Part shown: piece by piece, positions 24,145-35,320 of the stretch
Layout of the letters: each line of letters begins with the position of its first letter
Numbering within the stretch: the stretch's first letter is position 1
Assembly (NCBI GenBank): GCA_030077755.1
Contig: JAQJZZ010000015.1
Span: 1,054,001 to 1,118,000 of the forward strand
DNA length: 64,000 bases
From: Filosporella fistucella
Lineage: Eukaryota; Ascomycota; Leotiomycetes; Helotiales
Direction: 5' to 3'
Translations under genes and position numbers: made by a program
The notes under the pieces: generated by a model
Seen by the model: only the letters and a program-made list of their open reading frames with translations
What the model was told of the DNA's origin: nothing
Database searches by the model: none

Positions 24145-26310
24145 ATGGATGACGATTCTGTGAACTTCGGCTCGGATGCTGCTGGTGCCACGCCAGGAAG
24201 TAATTCAATACTTGCGCAGCCACCGCTGCAAGGGGAGGGCACGCCTCAGGAGAGCGGTTCTGGCCAGGGAGAAACTGGAGATGGTGGGTATGAACGCATA
24301 TTCATCTACACAAGTACTGACAATGTCTGCAGGTGATGTTACTATGACTGATGGAGGTGATGCCTCTGGTGGTAAACCTGTATCCGACAATCCTCTCGAT
24401 GCGCCAAAAGCTCCACGTCCTGAAGGGGAAGTGAAGGACGAAGAGATGGCAGATGGAGAAGTGAAGGCAGATGGTACAGCAGAGAGCCAGGTTGAGAAGA
24501 CAAAGGCTACCATTGAAGCATCAGCGCGTGAACATCTTATCTCGCAGACACATTCCATCATTCTCCCAAGTTACACTACCTGGTTCGACATGGCGAAGAT
24601 CAACAAGATCGAACAAAAGGCTCTACCGGAATTCTTCAACAATCGAAACCGAAGCAAGACACCCGCTATCTATAAGGATTATAGGGATTTTATGATCAAC
24701 ACATACCGCCTTAATCCGATCGAGTACTTGACAGTCACAGCTTGCAGAAGAAATCTTGCTGGTGATGTCTGCGCCATCATGCGTGTACATGCTTTCCTGG
24801 AGCAATGGGGCTTGATTAACTACCAGGTATGTTACAAGATTTCTCTCATGCTGTAACTTACTAATAAATTCCCTCCCAGGTTGATCAAGACCAGCGCCCC
24901 TCAGCTGTCGGCCCCCCCTTCACAGGTCATTTCAAAGTCATTTGTGATACGCCAAGAGGCCTCCAACCATGGCAACCTGCTTCGGATCCATTGGTCGTCA
25001 AGGGAAAGGAGAACGCAGATACTGATGCCAAAGCCTCTGCAACACCCGTACCCAAATCTGACTTGAATCTCGAAATTGGACGAAACATCTACGAACCAAC
25101 AGCCAGGGAAAACAAGATTACTGCAAAGGCATCTGACAAGCAAACAAACGGCGATGGACCTACGACTAATGGAGAATCTGCACCAAAATCCATTGAGGAA
25201 CTGGTCAAGCCTGCGCAGGCCAAGATCAACTGTTTCTCTTGTGGAATCGATTGTACCCGCGTTCATTACCACAACTCTCATATTGAGGCCCCGCCTTCTT
25301 CGGCTGGAACTTCTAGCAAAAACTCGCAATACAACATATGCCCCAACTGTTTTGCCGAAGCACGAATGCCCTCCAACCATCAAGCAGTGCATTATGTCAA
25401 AATCGAGAACCCTACATACTCCATGTTGGACCGCGAAACACCATGGAGTGATGGAGAGATCCTCAGATTGCTGGAGGCTATGGAGCAGTACGATGAAGAC
25501 TGGGCTCAAGTTGCTGAGCATGTTGGCACCCGTACTAAAGAGGAGTGTGTGGTGAAGTTTTTGCAATTCGATATCGAAGACAAGTACGTTGACGCAGAAC
25601 CAATCAACAAGTCAACAGGTATCAGTATGCTTGGTCCACAACAAGGTCTATTGCCATTTAGCTCTGTTGATAACCCTGTCATGTCAGTGATTGGATTTAT
25701 TGCCAGCTTGACGGAACCTAGCGTTACGGCAGCTGCGGCTGGCAGAACAGTTGCGGCGATGAGGCAAAGTCTTGAAAATCAGCTCGAAAAATCGCCATCA
25801 TCCGAGAAAAGCAAGGAGAAGGAGAATGCTGACTCTATGGAAATCGATATCCGCCATGATACCACAACCACAACAACTACTACCACCACTACTCACTCGA
25901 CTAACGCACTAGCTACCGTTCCCCTTGCAAGTGTTGCCGCTCGAGCTGGTGGTCTTGCTTCTCATGAAGAACGTGAGATGACTCGTCTTGTTGCTGCAGC
26001 TTGTAATGTCACTCTCGCAAAGATGGAACTCAAGCTCAAGCAATTCAGTGAGATGGAAGAGATCCTCCAGGCTGAGCGTCGTGAATTGGAGCGTGGCCGT
26101 CAACAATTATATCTTGATCGCCTGACCTTCAAGAAGCGTGTTCACGAGATTCAAGCTGGTATCAAGATGTCTGAAGGCTCAGGCAATAGCGAGAAAGTGA
26201 TAGATGATCTTTTGGCGCCGCGGGGAGACAAGTTTGGATTTCAAGGTCCGGTTAAGTCAGGAACCCAGCCACTAAGCGCTGAGGGTCCAATAAAGAGTTA
26301 CGATATCTAG
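24145..26310 (+). CDS. RSC8: SWI/SNF-RSC chromatin remodelling subunit, Rsc8/Swi3 (SMARCC) family
   Basis: Three exons: 24145-24283, 24333-24826 and 24880-26310 (introns 49 and 53 bp), giving 687 residues. After an acidic disordered N-terminus comes the SWIRM domain (about 117-215, including [26 protein letters not shown] and [12 protein letters not shown], which crosses intron 2). A small zinc-binding module with CFSCGIDC and CPNC follows (about 329-370), then a SANT domain (about 399-450, [18 protein letters not shown]). The C-terminal part has a coiled coil rich in Glu, Arg and Leu that normally mediates dimerisation. A threonine homopolymer encoded near 25860-25892 interrupts the linker before it. 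The protein is a core scaffold of nuclear remodelling complexes. Donor choice at 24284 is fixed by frame, since the nearby GTATGA would create a stop. Confidence 0.95.
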
Positions 26311-26488
26311 GGCGGTGGCAAGAATGGTCAATTTAATCACAGGCGTCTTGGGGGTTGATATGGAATGATGGTCCCGCGAAAATGTGCATCTAATGCACTT
26401 TGTATTGAGCTAAATTTTCCTCTGAAGTCATTGGGCTTTTCCCTGATTTCTGTGTGTATTCCTAGGATCGAGCAAAGCACTTAGAATA

Positions 26489-28777
26489 CTATGAGTCTTC
26501 ACTGAACTGCCTGTCCATCTCGATGCCTGTGTCCTCCTCTTCCTCCTCGCTGTGATCTTGCTCCTGGTCCTCCCTTGCGCTCTCCATATTCTGATCATTG
26601 TCTGCATCAGGTCCAATTTCTTGGTTTGCATTTGACCTCTCTCGGTCATCATCAAGCTCTCCTGGCGGAATATCAGATCCCCTTTCTGATTCATATTGCT
26701 CGCCAATATCTTCGACACTACTCCCAACATCTTCGACAAGCTCGTGAGGCTCGACATGCGGTTTATCACCTCCATTATCCATGTCCTCATCAAGCTCATC
26801 CGGCCTAACATGACCCGCCTCGTCTTGATCATTGATATCCTGTTCCCCACTATCCTCCCTCTCATCCCCACTCTGTAGCATCATCTCCCCTATACTCCTC
26901 TTCCTCCTTAAAATCCTGTCATTCCTCTCGAACTCCTCATCCTTGACCCTCTGCTCCATCACCTCCCATTCACTCCAAAACTCCAATTTCTCTCTCCACC
27001 CACCGATATCCTCTTCCGCAACTCTAATTTGCATCTTCCTTTTCCCCGCTTCCTCAATTTCTATCTCGTAAGGCGGCTCCTGTTCAAGCATGTCCCATAA
27101 TTTGACTTCCTCTTTGAGGCTGTTTTGCTTGTCCAGCGCTTCGAGATACTGATCATCGGCTTGCTCGGTGGCTTCCATGGATTGCTGGGTTGGGGGTTTG
27201 GAAGTGCTGCGGTGGGAAGAGGGTGTTGGAGAGGCGGCAGCTGATAGGGGAAAGTATGGACTTTCTGGGTCGATGATGGAGGAGGTATCTGAGGATGTCT
27301 CGTAGTCAAGATGTCCGGGTGTAGAGGGGACATTGCTGTGACTAGTTGAGGCGGCTTGCGAGAATTGGGATCGGGGGCTGGAAGGATCATGTTTGTTCTT
27401 TGAAGGGCGGAGAGCTGCTTCTACAGCATCGTATGATACGATGCCATCATCATCATCATCTTCTCCATTTACCCCGGTGATTAACAGGTCCTTGTCATCG
27501 TAAACTCGCAGATTGCATCGCCTTGCACATTTGATCCAGAACTCGTCCGAATTCCTTTTCAGGCCCAGAATTTTGACTGCTGCTTCTACATCGTCTACAT
27601 GAACTTCTGAATGCTTGATTTTGTTCAAATCCTTGGCTCGAAGTCTTGACATTGTGCAAAATAGGACCGTAGAGACAAGCCTTCTCGTAAAGTTGACGGC
27701 AAGAGAGTAGAAGTCCTCCAATGCAGTAGCTCTCAGCCCAGGTGACTCACCTGGCTCAGCAATCGACTCCCAATTATCTTCCTCCTGAGGAGTTGAAGGA
27801 TTCATGAATATATCGCGAGACAGTTCTACCCAATTCCTAACAGCAAAGAGATTGGCTGCCGGCAAAACCTCTTCCAACTCTTCTTCGCCCCCTGCACGTT
27901 TTCGCCGCATATCAAGCAGATGAGCCACATCCTCATTGACAAGCCAAGAATCACCCCATTTGGTTTTTTCAACGTCTTCTTCGGCTTTGTCCTGTAGAGC
28001 TGCCAATGTGTATCCGGCTCGCTCGAGAACGATACAGCATTCCTCACTGATTTCTGTGGCGGCGTTAATTTCAGACTGTGCTAAGAGCTTCGCATTTCGA
28101 AGCTTCTTCCTCTGCAGAGCTTCATGGAGGAGCAGAATGTACTCCTGCACTTCAAACTGGGACTTGGATCCAATACGTGCCGCTATTCCAGGTAGATCGT
28201 CTCTTCCAAGCCTGTCTAGAGCAGTAAACAGTAAGGTTTTCTCAGAGATAGTCCACAACGATGAACCAATCTGAGTTGTCTTGAGATCGGTGTCGTAGTG
28301 ATCCGCTGATGACGTCACTTCGAGGACTTCAACATTAAGGAGCTCTCGATATTCGTCGTTGTAAAACTGTTTCATGCGCTTTGTACGGATTAAGCTGGCT
28401 GCTCTGGTTGATCTTCTTTTCCGTTTTGGGTACCTTGGAGGGGATCTGATATCTTCAGGTGATGGTTCCTCGAATTTGGCGGCCCATTCTTCGGCATCCT
28501 CATTGACCTCAATGTCCGTATCAACGCTCTTTTCGCGGTGTCTTGCTTGCTTCGATTTAGTTCCAAGTGTAGCTGGTGTATTTCCACGTGACGGCTTCCT
28601 GCTGATATTTCCTGAGACACTTTTGCTTCCTGAACCTCCGGGACTTGACATCTGCTTGCGAGATTTCTCGATGCATTCGTCATGTGATGAGTCTTGAATT
28701 GAATCTTCATACGCTGATGCAGAATCATCATCGTAGTGAAAAGCTGGTCGGGTATCATCTGGGCTTTCAAGGTCCAT
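26489..28777 (-). CDS. RRN5: RNA polymerase I upstream activation factor subunit, Rrn5-like
   Basis: A single-exon frame from ATG 28777 to a stop at 26489 encodes 762 residues. The N-terminal 110 residues are disordered with a basic patch (RYPKRKRRSTR). The recognisable part is a SANT/Myb-like domain at about 170-225, beginning LWTISEKTLLFTALDRLGRDDLPGIAARIG and continuing EVQEYILLLHEAL, which matches the style of Rrn5-type proteins that help form the Pol I upstream activation factor on rDNA promoters. The middle contains a helical region with WVELSRDIFMNP and a run of acidic residues (EDDDDD). The C-terminal 150 residues are extremely Glu/Asp-rich. It is divergent to the IRC3 gene (344 bp) and convergent with RSC8. 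Family call is good but rests on one domain. Confidence 0.78.
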   Translation of the reverse strand: MDLESPDDTRPAFHYDDDSASAYEDSIQDSSHDECIEKSRKQMSSPGGSGSKSVSGNISRKPSRGNTPATLGTKSKQARHREKSVDTDIEVNEDAEEWAAKFEEPSPEDIRSPPRYPKRKRRSTRAASLIRTKRMKQFYNDEYRELLNVEVLEVTSSADHYDTDLKTTQIGSSLWTISEKTLLFTALDRLGRDDLPGIAARIGSKSQFEVQEYILLLHEALQRKKLRNAKLLAQSEINAATEISEECCIVLERAGYTLAALQDKAEEDVEKTKWGDSWLVNEDVAHLLDMRRKRAGGEEELEEVLPAANLFAVRNWVELSRDIFMNPSTPQEEDNWESIAEPGESPGLRATALEDFYSLAVNFTRRLVSTVLFCTMSRLRAKDLNKIKHSEVHVDDVEAAVKILGLKRNSDEFWIKCARRCNLRVYDDKDLLITGVNGEDDDDDGIVSYDAVEAALRPSKNKHDPSSPRSQFSQAASTSHSNVPSTPGHLDYETSSDTSSIIDPESPYFPLSAAASPTPSSHRSTSKPPTQQSMEATEQADDQYLEALDKQNSLKEEVKLWDMLEQEPPYEIEIEEAGKRKMQIRVAEEDIGGWREKLEFWSEWEVMEQRVKDEEFERNDRILRRKRSIGEMMLQSGDEREDSGEQDINDQDEAGHVRPDELDEDMDNGGDKPHVEPHELVEDVGSSVEDIGEQYESERGSDIPPGELDDDRERSNANQEIGPDADNDQNMESAREDQEQDHSEEEEEDTGIEMDRQFSEDS

Positions 28778-29121
28778 GATTTTGATCCTCTATGTGCTTT
28801 TGCCGAGTTCGATAAAACCCAAAATCTAGCTTCACAATTGCAAGGTACATGCTTCCAAGCTTTTTATTGCGGTTGAAAAGGTCTAATCGATCGGGATATG
28901 ACAGTGATACACGAAAGCGAGTTTAGTGGCAAGTTGTTCAAAACTATCATATCAAGACCACGGCGTATTAATCGTAAAATGTGTGTTAACGATGGACAAA
29001 CTTTTTGATGAAGATCAGGAAATTATGACAGGGATTCACGTCCCTGCGTCGCTTGGCGCGTCTAAATTCTAAAGGGTTGAGATGACATACCTTGTCTTTT
29101 GATTTGGATCTTTCTACAATC
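28778..29121. other. divergent intergenic region between RRN5-like and IRC3 genes
   Basis: 344 bp between two start codons, expected to hold both promoters. The IRC3 frame extends upstream to 29092 without an ATG, so the leader probably begins nearby. No specific motif was identified. Confidence 0.4.
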
Positions 29122-31146
29122 ATGCCGCCGTCTTCAAGAGGATGGACGCGAAATCTGAAGAGATGGGGGACAACCTCTTCAGTGACGATCTTACGGAGAT
29201 ATGCCACAATATCTGCGACCGTAAAGCCTACTGGGCCGCCTCTCCAGATTCGACTTCGGGAGTACCAAGAAGAGTGTATTCAGGCAGTCCTTACTCATTT
29301 AAGCAAAGGACATAAGCGTCTCGGTATCTCACTGGCCACTGGTGCTGGAAAAACTGTTGGTACAAATATCTTTGCTGGGACATAACGCTCACGGATCCAG
29401 GTTATTTTCACACAACTCATAGATCGAGTTGAACCGAGGACAGAATCCGCCGACCAGACCCTGATACTCGCACACCGGCAAGAGCTTGTCGAGCAGGCCG
29501 CCCGGCATTGTACAAATGCATATCCTACAAAGAGCGTCGAAATTGAGATGGGCTCAATGCATGCTTCTGGCGCAGCGGATATCACAGTCGCCAGCGTTCA
29601 GAGTATCATATCAGGGAGCCGAATGGGCAAGTTTGATCCCAAGCGCTTCAAGTTAGTCCTTGTTGATGAAGCGCATCACATTGTTGCCCCAGGATATAGG
29701 AAGACTCTGGAACATTTCGGTCTTGGCCAGGCCCAACCAAACTCACCTGCTCTCGTCGGCGTCTCAGCAACTCTGTCTCGATTCGACGGACTGAAATTAG
29801 GTTCCGCTATTGACCAAATTGTCTACCACAAAGACTATATTGATATGATTGGAGAGAAGTGGCTTTCGGATGTGCTATTCACCACAGTACAAACCAAAGC
29901 GGATATCTCTAAGGTCAGGAAGGGTGTCAATGGTGATTTCCAGCCAAGCGAGCTCTCTCAGGTTGTCAATACCGATCAAGTGAATGATATTACTGTTCGG
30001 AGTTGGCTTGCCAAGGCCGAAGGAAGAAAGTCCACATTGGTTTTTTGCGTCGACCTGCAGCACGTCGCGGGGCTAACGAACACATTCCGGAAGCATGGGA
30101 TCGATGCTCGATTTGTTACTGGTGATACCCCAAAGGCAGAACGAAGTGAACGTCTTGATCAATTCAGGAGAGGCGAATTTCCAGTTCTTGTCAACTGTAG
30201 CGTCTTCACCGAAGGCACTGATGTTCCCAACATCGATTGTGTTTTGCTAGCTCGCCCTACCAAGTCTCGCAATCTTCTAGTCCAGATGATTGGACGGGGA
30301 ATGAGATTACATCCTGGAAAAAAGGATTGCCATATCATTGACATGGTCGCGAGTCTGGAGACTGGAATTGTCACAACTCCGACCTTGTTTGGCCTTGATC
30401 CGGATGAATTGGTCGTTGAAGCTGGCGTCAATGACATGAGATCAATGTTTGATCGCAAGGATGCGGAGAAAGAACGAATGGCAAAAGTCAATCGAGATTA
30501 CGAAACACTCAACAAGAGCTCTAAAGCTGTCACTCACACTGTGACATTCACACATTATGATTCTGTCTTTGACTTGATCGAAGATACTTCGGGAGAACGG
30601 CACATAAGACAATTGTCGCCTCATGCTTGGGTGTGCGTCGGACCTGAACGGTACATTCTCACTAACACGTCGGGGGCATACTTAAGATTAGAACAGATTA
30701 CCAAAGAGGATTCTTCTACGGAATACCTCGTCACCGAGACAGTTCCGTTGAAAGGGGTCTTGGGGAAAAGCATATTTATGCGACCAAGGAACATTGCTCA
30801 TGCGATAACATTTTCCGACGCCATACGCGCAGCAGATACCTTTGCATCAAAGAAGTACCCCTTCCAATTCATTTCTAGAAGCCAGCCATGGCGGAATCGT
30901 CCAGCTACTGATGGCCAATTGATGTTTCTGAACAAACTCCGGGCAAAGGATGATCAGTTGACACCCGAATCCCTAACGAAAGGAAAAGCTGGTGACATGA
31001 TCACGAAGGTCAAACATGGTGCTCGAGGGCGGTTTGCGAATCTCGAGGCGGATAGGAGAAGAGAAGGCAGAGCCCGACTCAAAATCGAGCAGGAACTGGC
31101 ACTAAAGGATAGGGAAAAGGTCAGCGTTGGGCCTCTCTTGGATTGA
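29122..31146 (+). CDS. IRC3: mitochondrial DEAD/H-box helicase, IRC3 family
   Basis: Two exons: 29122-29355 and 29401-31146, with a 45 bp intron, giving 659 residues. The N-terminus [16 protein letters not shown]...LRRYATIS is a typical mitochondrial presequence. Helicase motifs appear in order: the Q-like LRLYQ-type segment LREYQEECI, Walker A LATGAGKT (at the exon junction), [18 protein letters not shown] in [12 protein letters not shown] in [12 protein letters not shown], then [29 protein letters not shown] and [13 protein letters not shown]. Yeast Irc3 is a mitochondrial double-stranded DNA helicase needed for mtDNA maintenance. The intron falls right after the Walker A threonine; its donor (GTTGGT) is weak, but retaining it gives a stop within ten codons, so splicing is required. 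Confidence 0.93.
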
Positions 31147-31823
31147 AGCCACAACGGCTTTCTTGTGTATTATGTTTATGATGAGCGATACCCGCAATTT
31201 TGCAAAACTTTAACCTTACTTGTACATTTGCAAGCGCTGCACTGTACACCAAATATCGGATACGAATTTAAGAATCATAGTCCTCTAAGATCATTTCACT
31301 ATCGTGTTGTTTTCTCTTTCTGACTTTGTGTCCTTGGCTGCCAAGTATTGAAACTTTATTTTCGAAGAAAGGACAAAAGGAGTGCAGTCATTGATAACAG
31401 GACGACATGCTGCATTGCATCTCTACAGTATGACCCTTCATAGCTCCTTTATTTCATTTCCAATTAATTTCTCTGTTCACTTAGGGTCTACTTCAATTCC
31501 TTAGTATTGACATCACTGACCCATAGGGGGTGGACACCTATACTAACCAGAAATGTGGTAATAGCATCACAAATGCCGTTATACCTCATGAAACATCTAA
31601 TCTATCCTACTTAGACTCTTTTCAAAAAAAAATTGAAAAAAAATTAAAAAAGACCATTCCAGACACAATTCAAAGAATTCTCGACATATCTTTGTTCTGG
31701 CGCTGTGCTTGCTTAACACAAATCTGCAAATAGCAGGTGCATATCGTCATCACTTGCACTTACACTTTCCCTCAACACCACCAAAAAGAAATTCAATATA
31801 CAACATTGCTAGCTTACAGCGTC
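31147..31823. other. intergenic region with A-rich tract
   Basis: The stretch contains the 3' flank of IRC3 and a strongly A-rich tract at about 31,623-31,651 (runs of 5-9 A). Nothing protein-like is seen before the ORF starting at 31824. Confidence 0.45.
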
Positions 31824-32507
31824 ATGAATTCCCCGAACTTAATACGAGGGGGTTTACTTCCAGCAGAAAAGTTCCGAGGAAATATATGGCTTGCCTTTCC
31901 ACCACCGATGAACAAGCACTACGAACTCACAACAGATGCGAGAATGAGCGTGGACGACCATCCTCCTTTAGTTTTCATGAATTCTACCACAAGAGTCAAC
32001 AGCTCAGACGAAGGAAGCGCCCATACGGCCGATAACATAGTGTCACCATCAGATATCGACGGCAGTGGAGACTCGAGTCCTAGTCGTTCATTCAACATTA
32101 CTATCAAATCCTCAAGTGCACTTCAGATTCCCATTTCGATCTCTCATACGAGCAGATTGAGTCCCATTCCCGAGCAAGCAGTGCAAGAAGAAGCAGTAGA
32201 AGACGAGCTCGAACTGACGGAGGAAGATTTACTGGGTAGCACACCTACTGGTACATCCCCAAACGATCACGTTCTCAGAACATCAGCTCCAACCGGCGAC
32301 GCAGAAATCATACCCGCGAGTGGCGCTCCCAGAAACAGCGTACAGTCCATCATTGGCAATCTTAAACACCTGTGTGGTGGAAAGAGGACCGGAAAGATTG
32401 CTGAGAAGGGAGACGATGTCAAGTTGGCTACACTGAAGGCTGCAAAGGAGGAAGCTCGCGTGGAGATGGAGAATCATATATGCGCTGTGCAGAGGCAAAA
32501 TGTGTGA
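31824..32507 (+). CDS. hypothetical disordered protein, about 227 aa
   Basis: The frame runs upstream to 31737, but the first convincing ATG is at 31824 after an A-rich, CA-rich leader, giving 227 residues starting MNSPNLIRGGLLPAEK. The protein is Ser/Thr/Glu-rich and looks disordered, with an acidic stretch (EEAVEDELELTEEDLL) and a short C-terminal basic/helical segment (IGNLKHLCGGKRTGKIAEK followed by KEEARVEMENHICA). No domain, signal peptide or membrane segment is seen and I do not recognise the family. It lies between IRC3 and the GST gene, convergent with the latter. It could be a lineage-specific gene. Confidence 0.5.
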   Translation: MNSPNLIRGGLLPAEKFRGNIWLAFPPPMNKHYELTTDARMSVDDHPPLVFMNSTTRVNSSDEGSAHTADNIVSPSDIDGSGDSSPSRSFNITIKSSSALQIPISISHTSRLSPIPEQAVQEEAVEDELELTEEDLLGSTPTGTSPNDHVLRTSAPTGDAEIIPASGAPRNSVQSIIGNLKHLCGGKRTGKIAEKGDDVKLATLKAAKEEARVEMENHICAVQRQNV

Positions 32508-32850
32508 GGATAGTCTAGGCTTGGCGTTTTGGATATTCGGAATGCCGGTTTCTTCGGGTTGTCAATGAGTTTTCGGAGTTTTCGGCTGTAGACATCGAGT
32601 CATTAGTTGGAACTGTATTTGTTGCTTGGATGTTGTGGAGTGATTAGATCAGGTGCTGTACAGATGAGATTTTCTGCCAAAAGAATTGAGTGCATGAAGC
32701 TGCGGTGCCGACTAAGCACGATCATTGGTTGACCTTTCTGATACAAGTATTTCCATCGAAGTTGAATTACAGCAATTCACGCCGCCACATTCTTGGAAAA
32801 TATGAGCTTATTTGATAATTCATTTCAATCTCTCTTCACCTCTGGTCAAT
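32508..32850. other. convergent 3' intergenic region
   Basis: About 340 bp between two convergent stops. No gene or clear structural element was recognised. Confidence 0.4.
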
Positions 32851-33678
32851 CTAATGAGAAGCAGAAGCCTTCTGCTTGTCGGCAGCAATCTTCTTGACAG
32901 AAGGGCGCTCAGACAATCTCTTGTTCCACGCAAAATAGTTAGGGTAGTTCTTCTCAACCTCGAAGCTCTTGAACTCGTCACCAAAGATCCAAGGAGCCAT
33001 TTGATCCCAGGTAACGAATGACAGATCGGCAATGGTACTACTCAATGTCAGCAAATCGTCTAGCAAATAAATTTTAGGCTCAGAGGCAACGTCAGCATAC
33101 CATTTATCACCAACCAACCACTGACTTCCCGTCTCCTTCAAATGTCTATCAATAACACTGAACACCCTCGTAACCTGATTCCTATACCGCTCCTTCGCAC
33201 TCTCCACCTGCTCTCCATGAAACTTATAAAACCACGCTGCTTGCCCAAAGTAAGGTCCCTGCCCCGACATCTGGAAATGGAGCCATTGCTTGACAAGCCA
33301 TTGGTTAGGAGAGTTGGTGTAGGTGAGTGAAGAGGATTTATCGTAGGTGGCAACGAGGTATTCGATTATAGCTCCAGATTCCCACAGAGTGATGCCTGTG
33401 TTTGGGTCTTCAATGGCTGGGACGCGGCCGTTGATGTTGATTTTTTCGAAGGGAGTCTTTTTCAGGTCGCCCATGTCTGGGATAAATTTAGCAAGTAGAT
33501 GGGAAAACGGGGAGAGACATACCCATAAGTTTTTGATTGTAGGGGATCTTGAGCTCTTCGAGGACAATGGCTACTTTCCATGGGTTGGGGCCTGTGGCTG
33601 ATATTCTGTTAGCGCGGTGATATTGCCGTTGAGAAAGAAATACTTGCCATGTCCGTAAAGAGTAATTGGTTGAGTCAT
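32851..33678 (-). CDS. glutathione S-transferase, Ure2p-like
   Basis: Three exons: 33678-33648, 33597-33523 and 33476-32851, giving 243 residues. The first junction uses a GC donor (G|GCAAGT) with a normal CAG acceptor; joining it yields MTQPITLYGHATGPNPWKVAIVLEEL, the expected start of the thioredoxin-like domain. That domain continues with PFEKININGRVPAIEDPNTG and LWESGAIIEYL (the Ser-containing SGAI glutathione-binding region). The helical C-terminal domain has YTNSPNQWLVKQWLHFQMSGQGPYFGQA, typical of fungal Ure2p-like GSTs, and a short basic end. It probably conjugates glutathione to electrophiles or acts as a peroxidase in the cytosol; the substrate is unknown. Intron 2 is 46 bp with standard ends. 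Confidence 0.93.
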
Positions 33679-34757
33679 TTTGGGATTTGGAGTTTATTTG
33701 TAGATTATACTCTCTTGGAGAATTATAATGCAAGAATAATATTTCAGGGTCGACTGTGACCCTTATGTACTTTCTCTGTCTTTATAAACATTCTTGCCCT
33801 TCCTTCGATTTGCACAACCATGATCTCATGTGGATCCCAGGACCCCGCGACTAAAAGATCGGGAAAGAAGCTAAAGAGGTTTAAACCACCCTAATGGCGC
33901 TGTCAATCACATGACTTAAAGCTCAATGCAAAAAAGCTTCTTTTGTGGTCGGTGAACGAACCTATCAGATAGTAGAAGTAAACAACAATGATGAGGTAGG
34001 GAATAAGAAAAAAGGCCACACGACAACGAAGCCCCAAGCCCCCTGTGCTTTCAGGCGGTAATGAAAGGTCCACGATTTGGAATCGTGTTAATAATGGAGA
34101 AAGGTCTTGATGCTCTCGATGCTCCCGTTAATTGAGGGTGGGGTCCAGCAACAAGCCAGAAAAGAGAGTTTGCTGTACTTCCGATGCAGTTCAATTGGCC
34201 AATCACGGACGTCAAATGCTTGAACAGTGTCATCGAAGGCATGGAATAGCGGGCACTAACAACATTTTGGATCTGCCGGGTCTTGAATTATTCATTGCTT
34301 TGTCAAGAACACTAATATTTAACGGCATGCTTTGCAATCCGGCGGGAGAACTCCACTTAGAGAATAATAGTGGGGTAGTGACCCGTGTAGCAAGCACTTT
34401 AATGGATGGCCGAATGGCTGAACGAGGGAAACTCCCGGATTGATTTGGTGAAATGACTGTATTTGATGCAATGTCCCAAGAGGTCTCGAGTTGCAAAGCA
34501 TTGTTCTTGCTTCACATATTGCAGATGCATGAAACAAAATTCGATGTCGTTTTGAAGAGCACTTTCTGAGAGAGGCGCTCTATGGTAACCTAGAGATTCC
34601 TCCGACAGGCCGATCTAAGAAAGTCTTCCTCGTCTCTCTTGGATCCATTACAAAGGTTGATAGGTTGAAACGGTTCATCGACTGGAGATGCAAGTTTTCC
34701 GGTGGTCGATCCAAACCCCATTTTCTTTCGAGTGATTTCCTCCAACTATGGACAACT
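33679..34757. other. 1.1 kb intergenic region, no supported gene
   Basis: The part next to the GST start must carry its promoter. Opposite-strand frames of 70-100 codons around 34,130-34,540 overlap each other and show no domain. A tRNA was looked for around 34,050-34,160 and not found. Confidence 0.4.
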
Positions 34758-35051
34758 TCACTTGCGGCCCTCCATTTTGTCAAGACCAATAACCTTCATC
34801 TTCTGTAGCAGCAGTTGCTCGCTCTCTTTCGGCTCGTTTCTCTTCCTGAGCTCGCCGGCATGACTGTTCCTAGAGTTTATTCTTGCACACGATGCCGTGA
34901 ACGAAGCACATACTGGGCAACGTCCTTCAATGCTCTCCAGATCTTGTCTGAGAAACACCCCTTCGCATTTGCTGGTTGGCTTCTTGCACCGGACCACTTT
35001 TGACGTAGTATTATGGCCGCAATCGAATACATGTATGACTTGATGGCACAT
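34758..35051 (-). CDS. small cysteine-rich protein, likely zinc-binding
   Basis: A 97-residue frame starting MCHQVIHVFDCGHNTTSK. Cysteines and histidine are arranged as in small zinc-ribbon or RING-like modules: CGH, then RCKKPTSKCEG, then RCPVCASF, with a further Cys. The C-terminal third is charged and Lys/Glu-rich. Short fungal proteins of this general style (CGH...C...C...CPVC) are familiar to me but without a known function. The upstream sequence (a possible splice acceptor and LCGLYN codons before the ATG) leaves room for an additional 5' exon. It sits alone between the GST and RRG7-like genes. Confidence 0.55.
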   Translation of the reverse strand: MCHQVIHVFDCGHNTTSKVVRCKKPTSKCEGVFLRQDLESIEGRCPVCASFTASCARINSRNSHAGELRKRNEPKESEQLLLQKMKVIGLDKMEGRK

Positions 35052-35320
35052 GTTGTATAGTCCGCAGAGCTAGAATGTATGGGCGTCTCGTGAGATAATC
35101 AGAACCCATAAATCTGGAGCAACGGGGAGTGGGCTCTGGAAAGTATCGAAAAGACTGGCTCTTTTTATGATCATGGATCTTCTTGGAGATGTTGGCATCC
35201 GTTCGTTCACGTAAGTAGCAAGCCTTCTTCCGAACTGTCATAAAGATTGTTCATCTCATGGGAGTATTACCACAAACATGACAGAATTGAAGGATCGAGT
35301 CGAGGGAGTTTGGATGAGAT

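Noticed and set aside
31623..31651. A-rich tract as a possible retrotransposon poly(A) tail
   Set aside because: No target-site duplication, reverse transcriptase or element body upstream; simply a low-complexity run.
34050..34160. Possible tRNA near the hairpin-like ccacgattt/aatcgtg words
   Set aside because: No T-loop GGTTCRANNCC and no consistent cloverleaf could be drawn.
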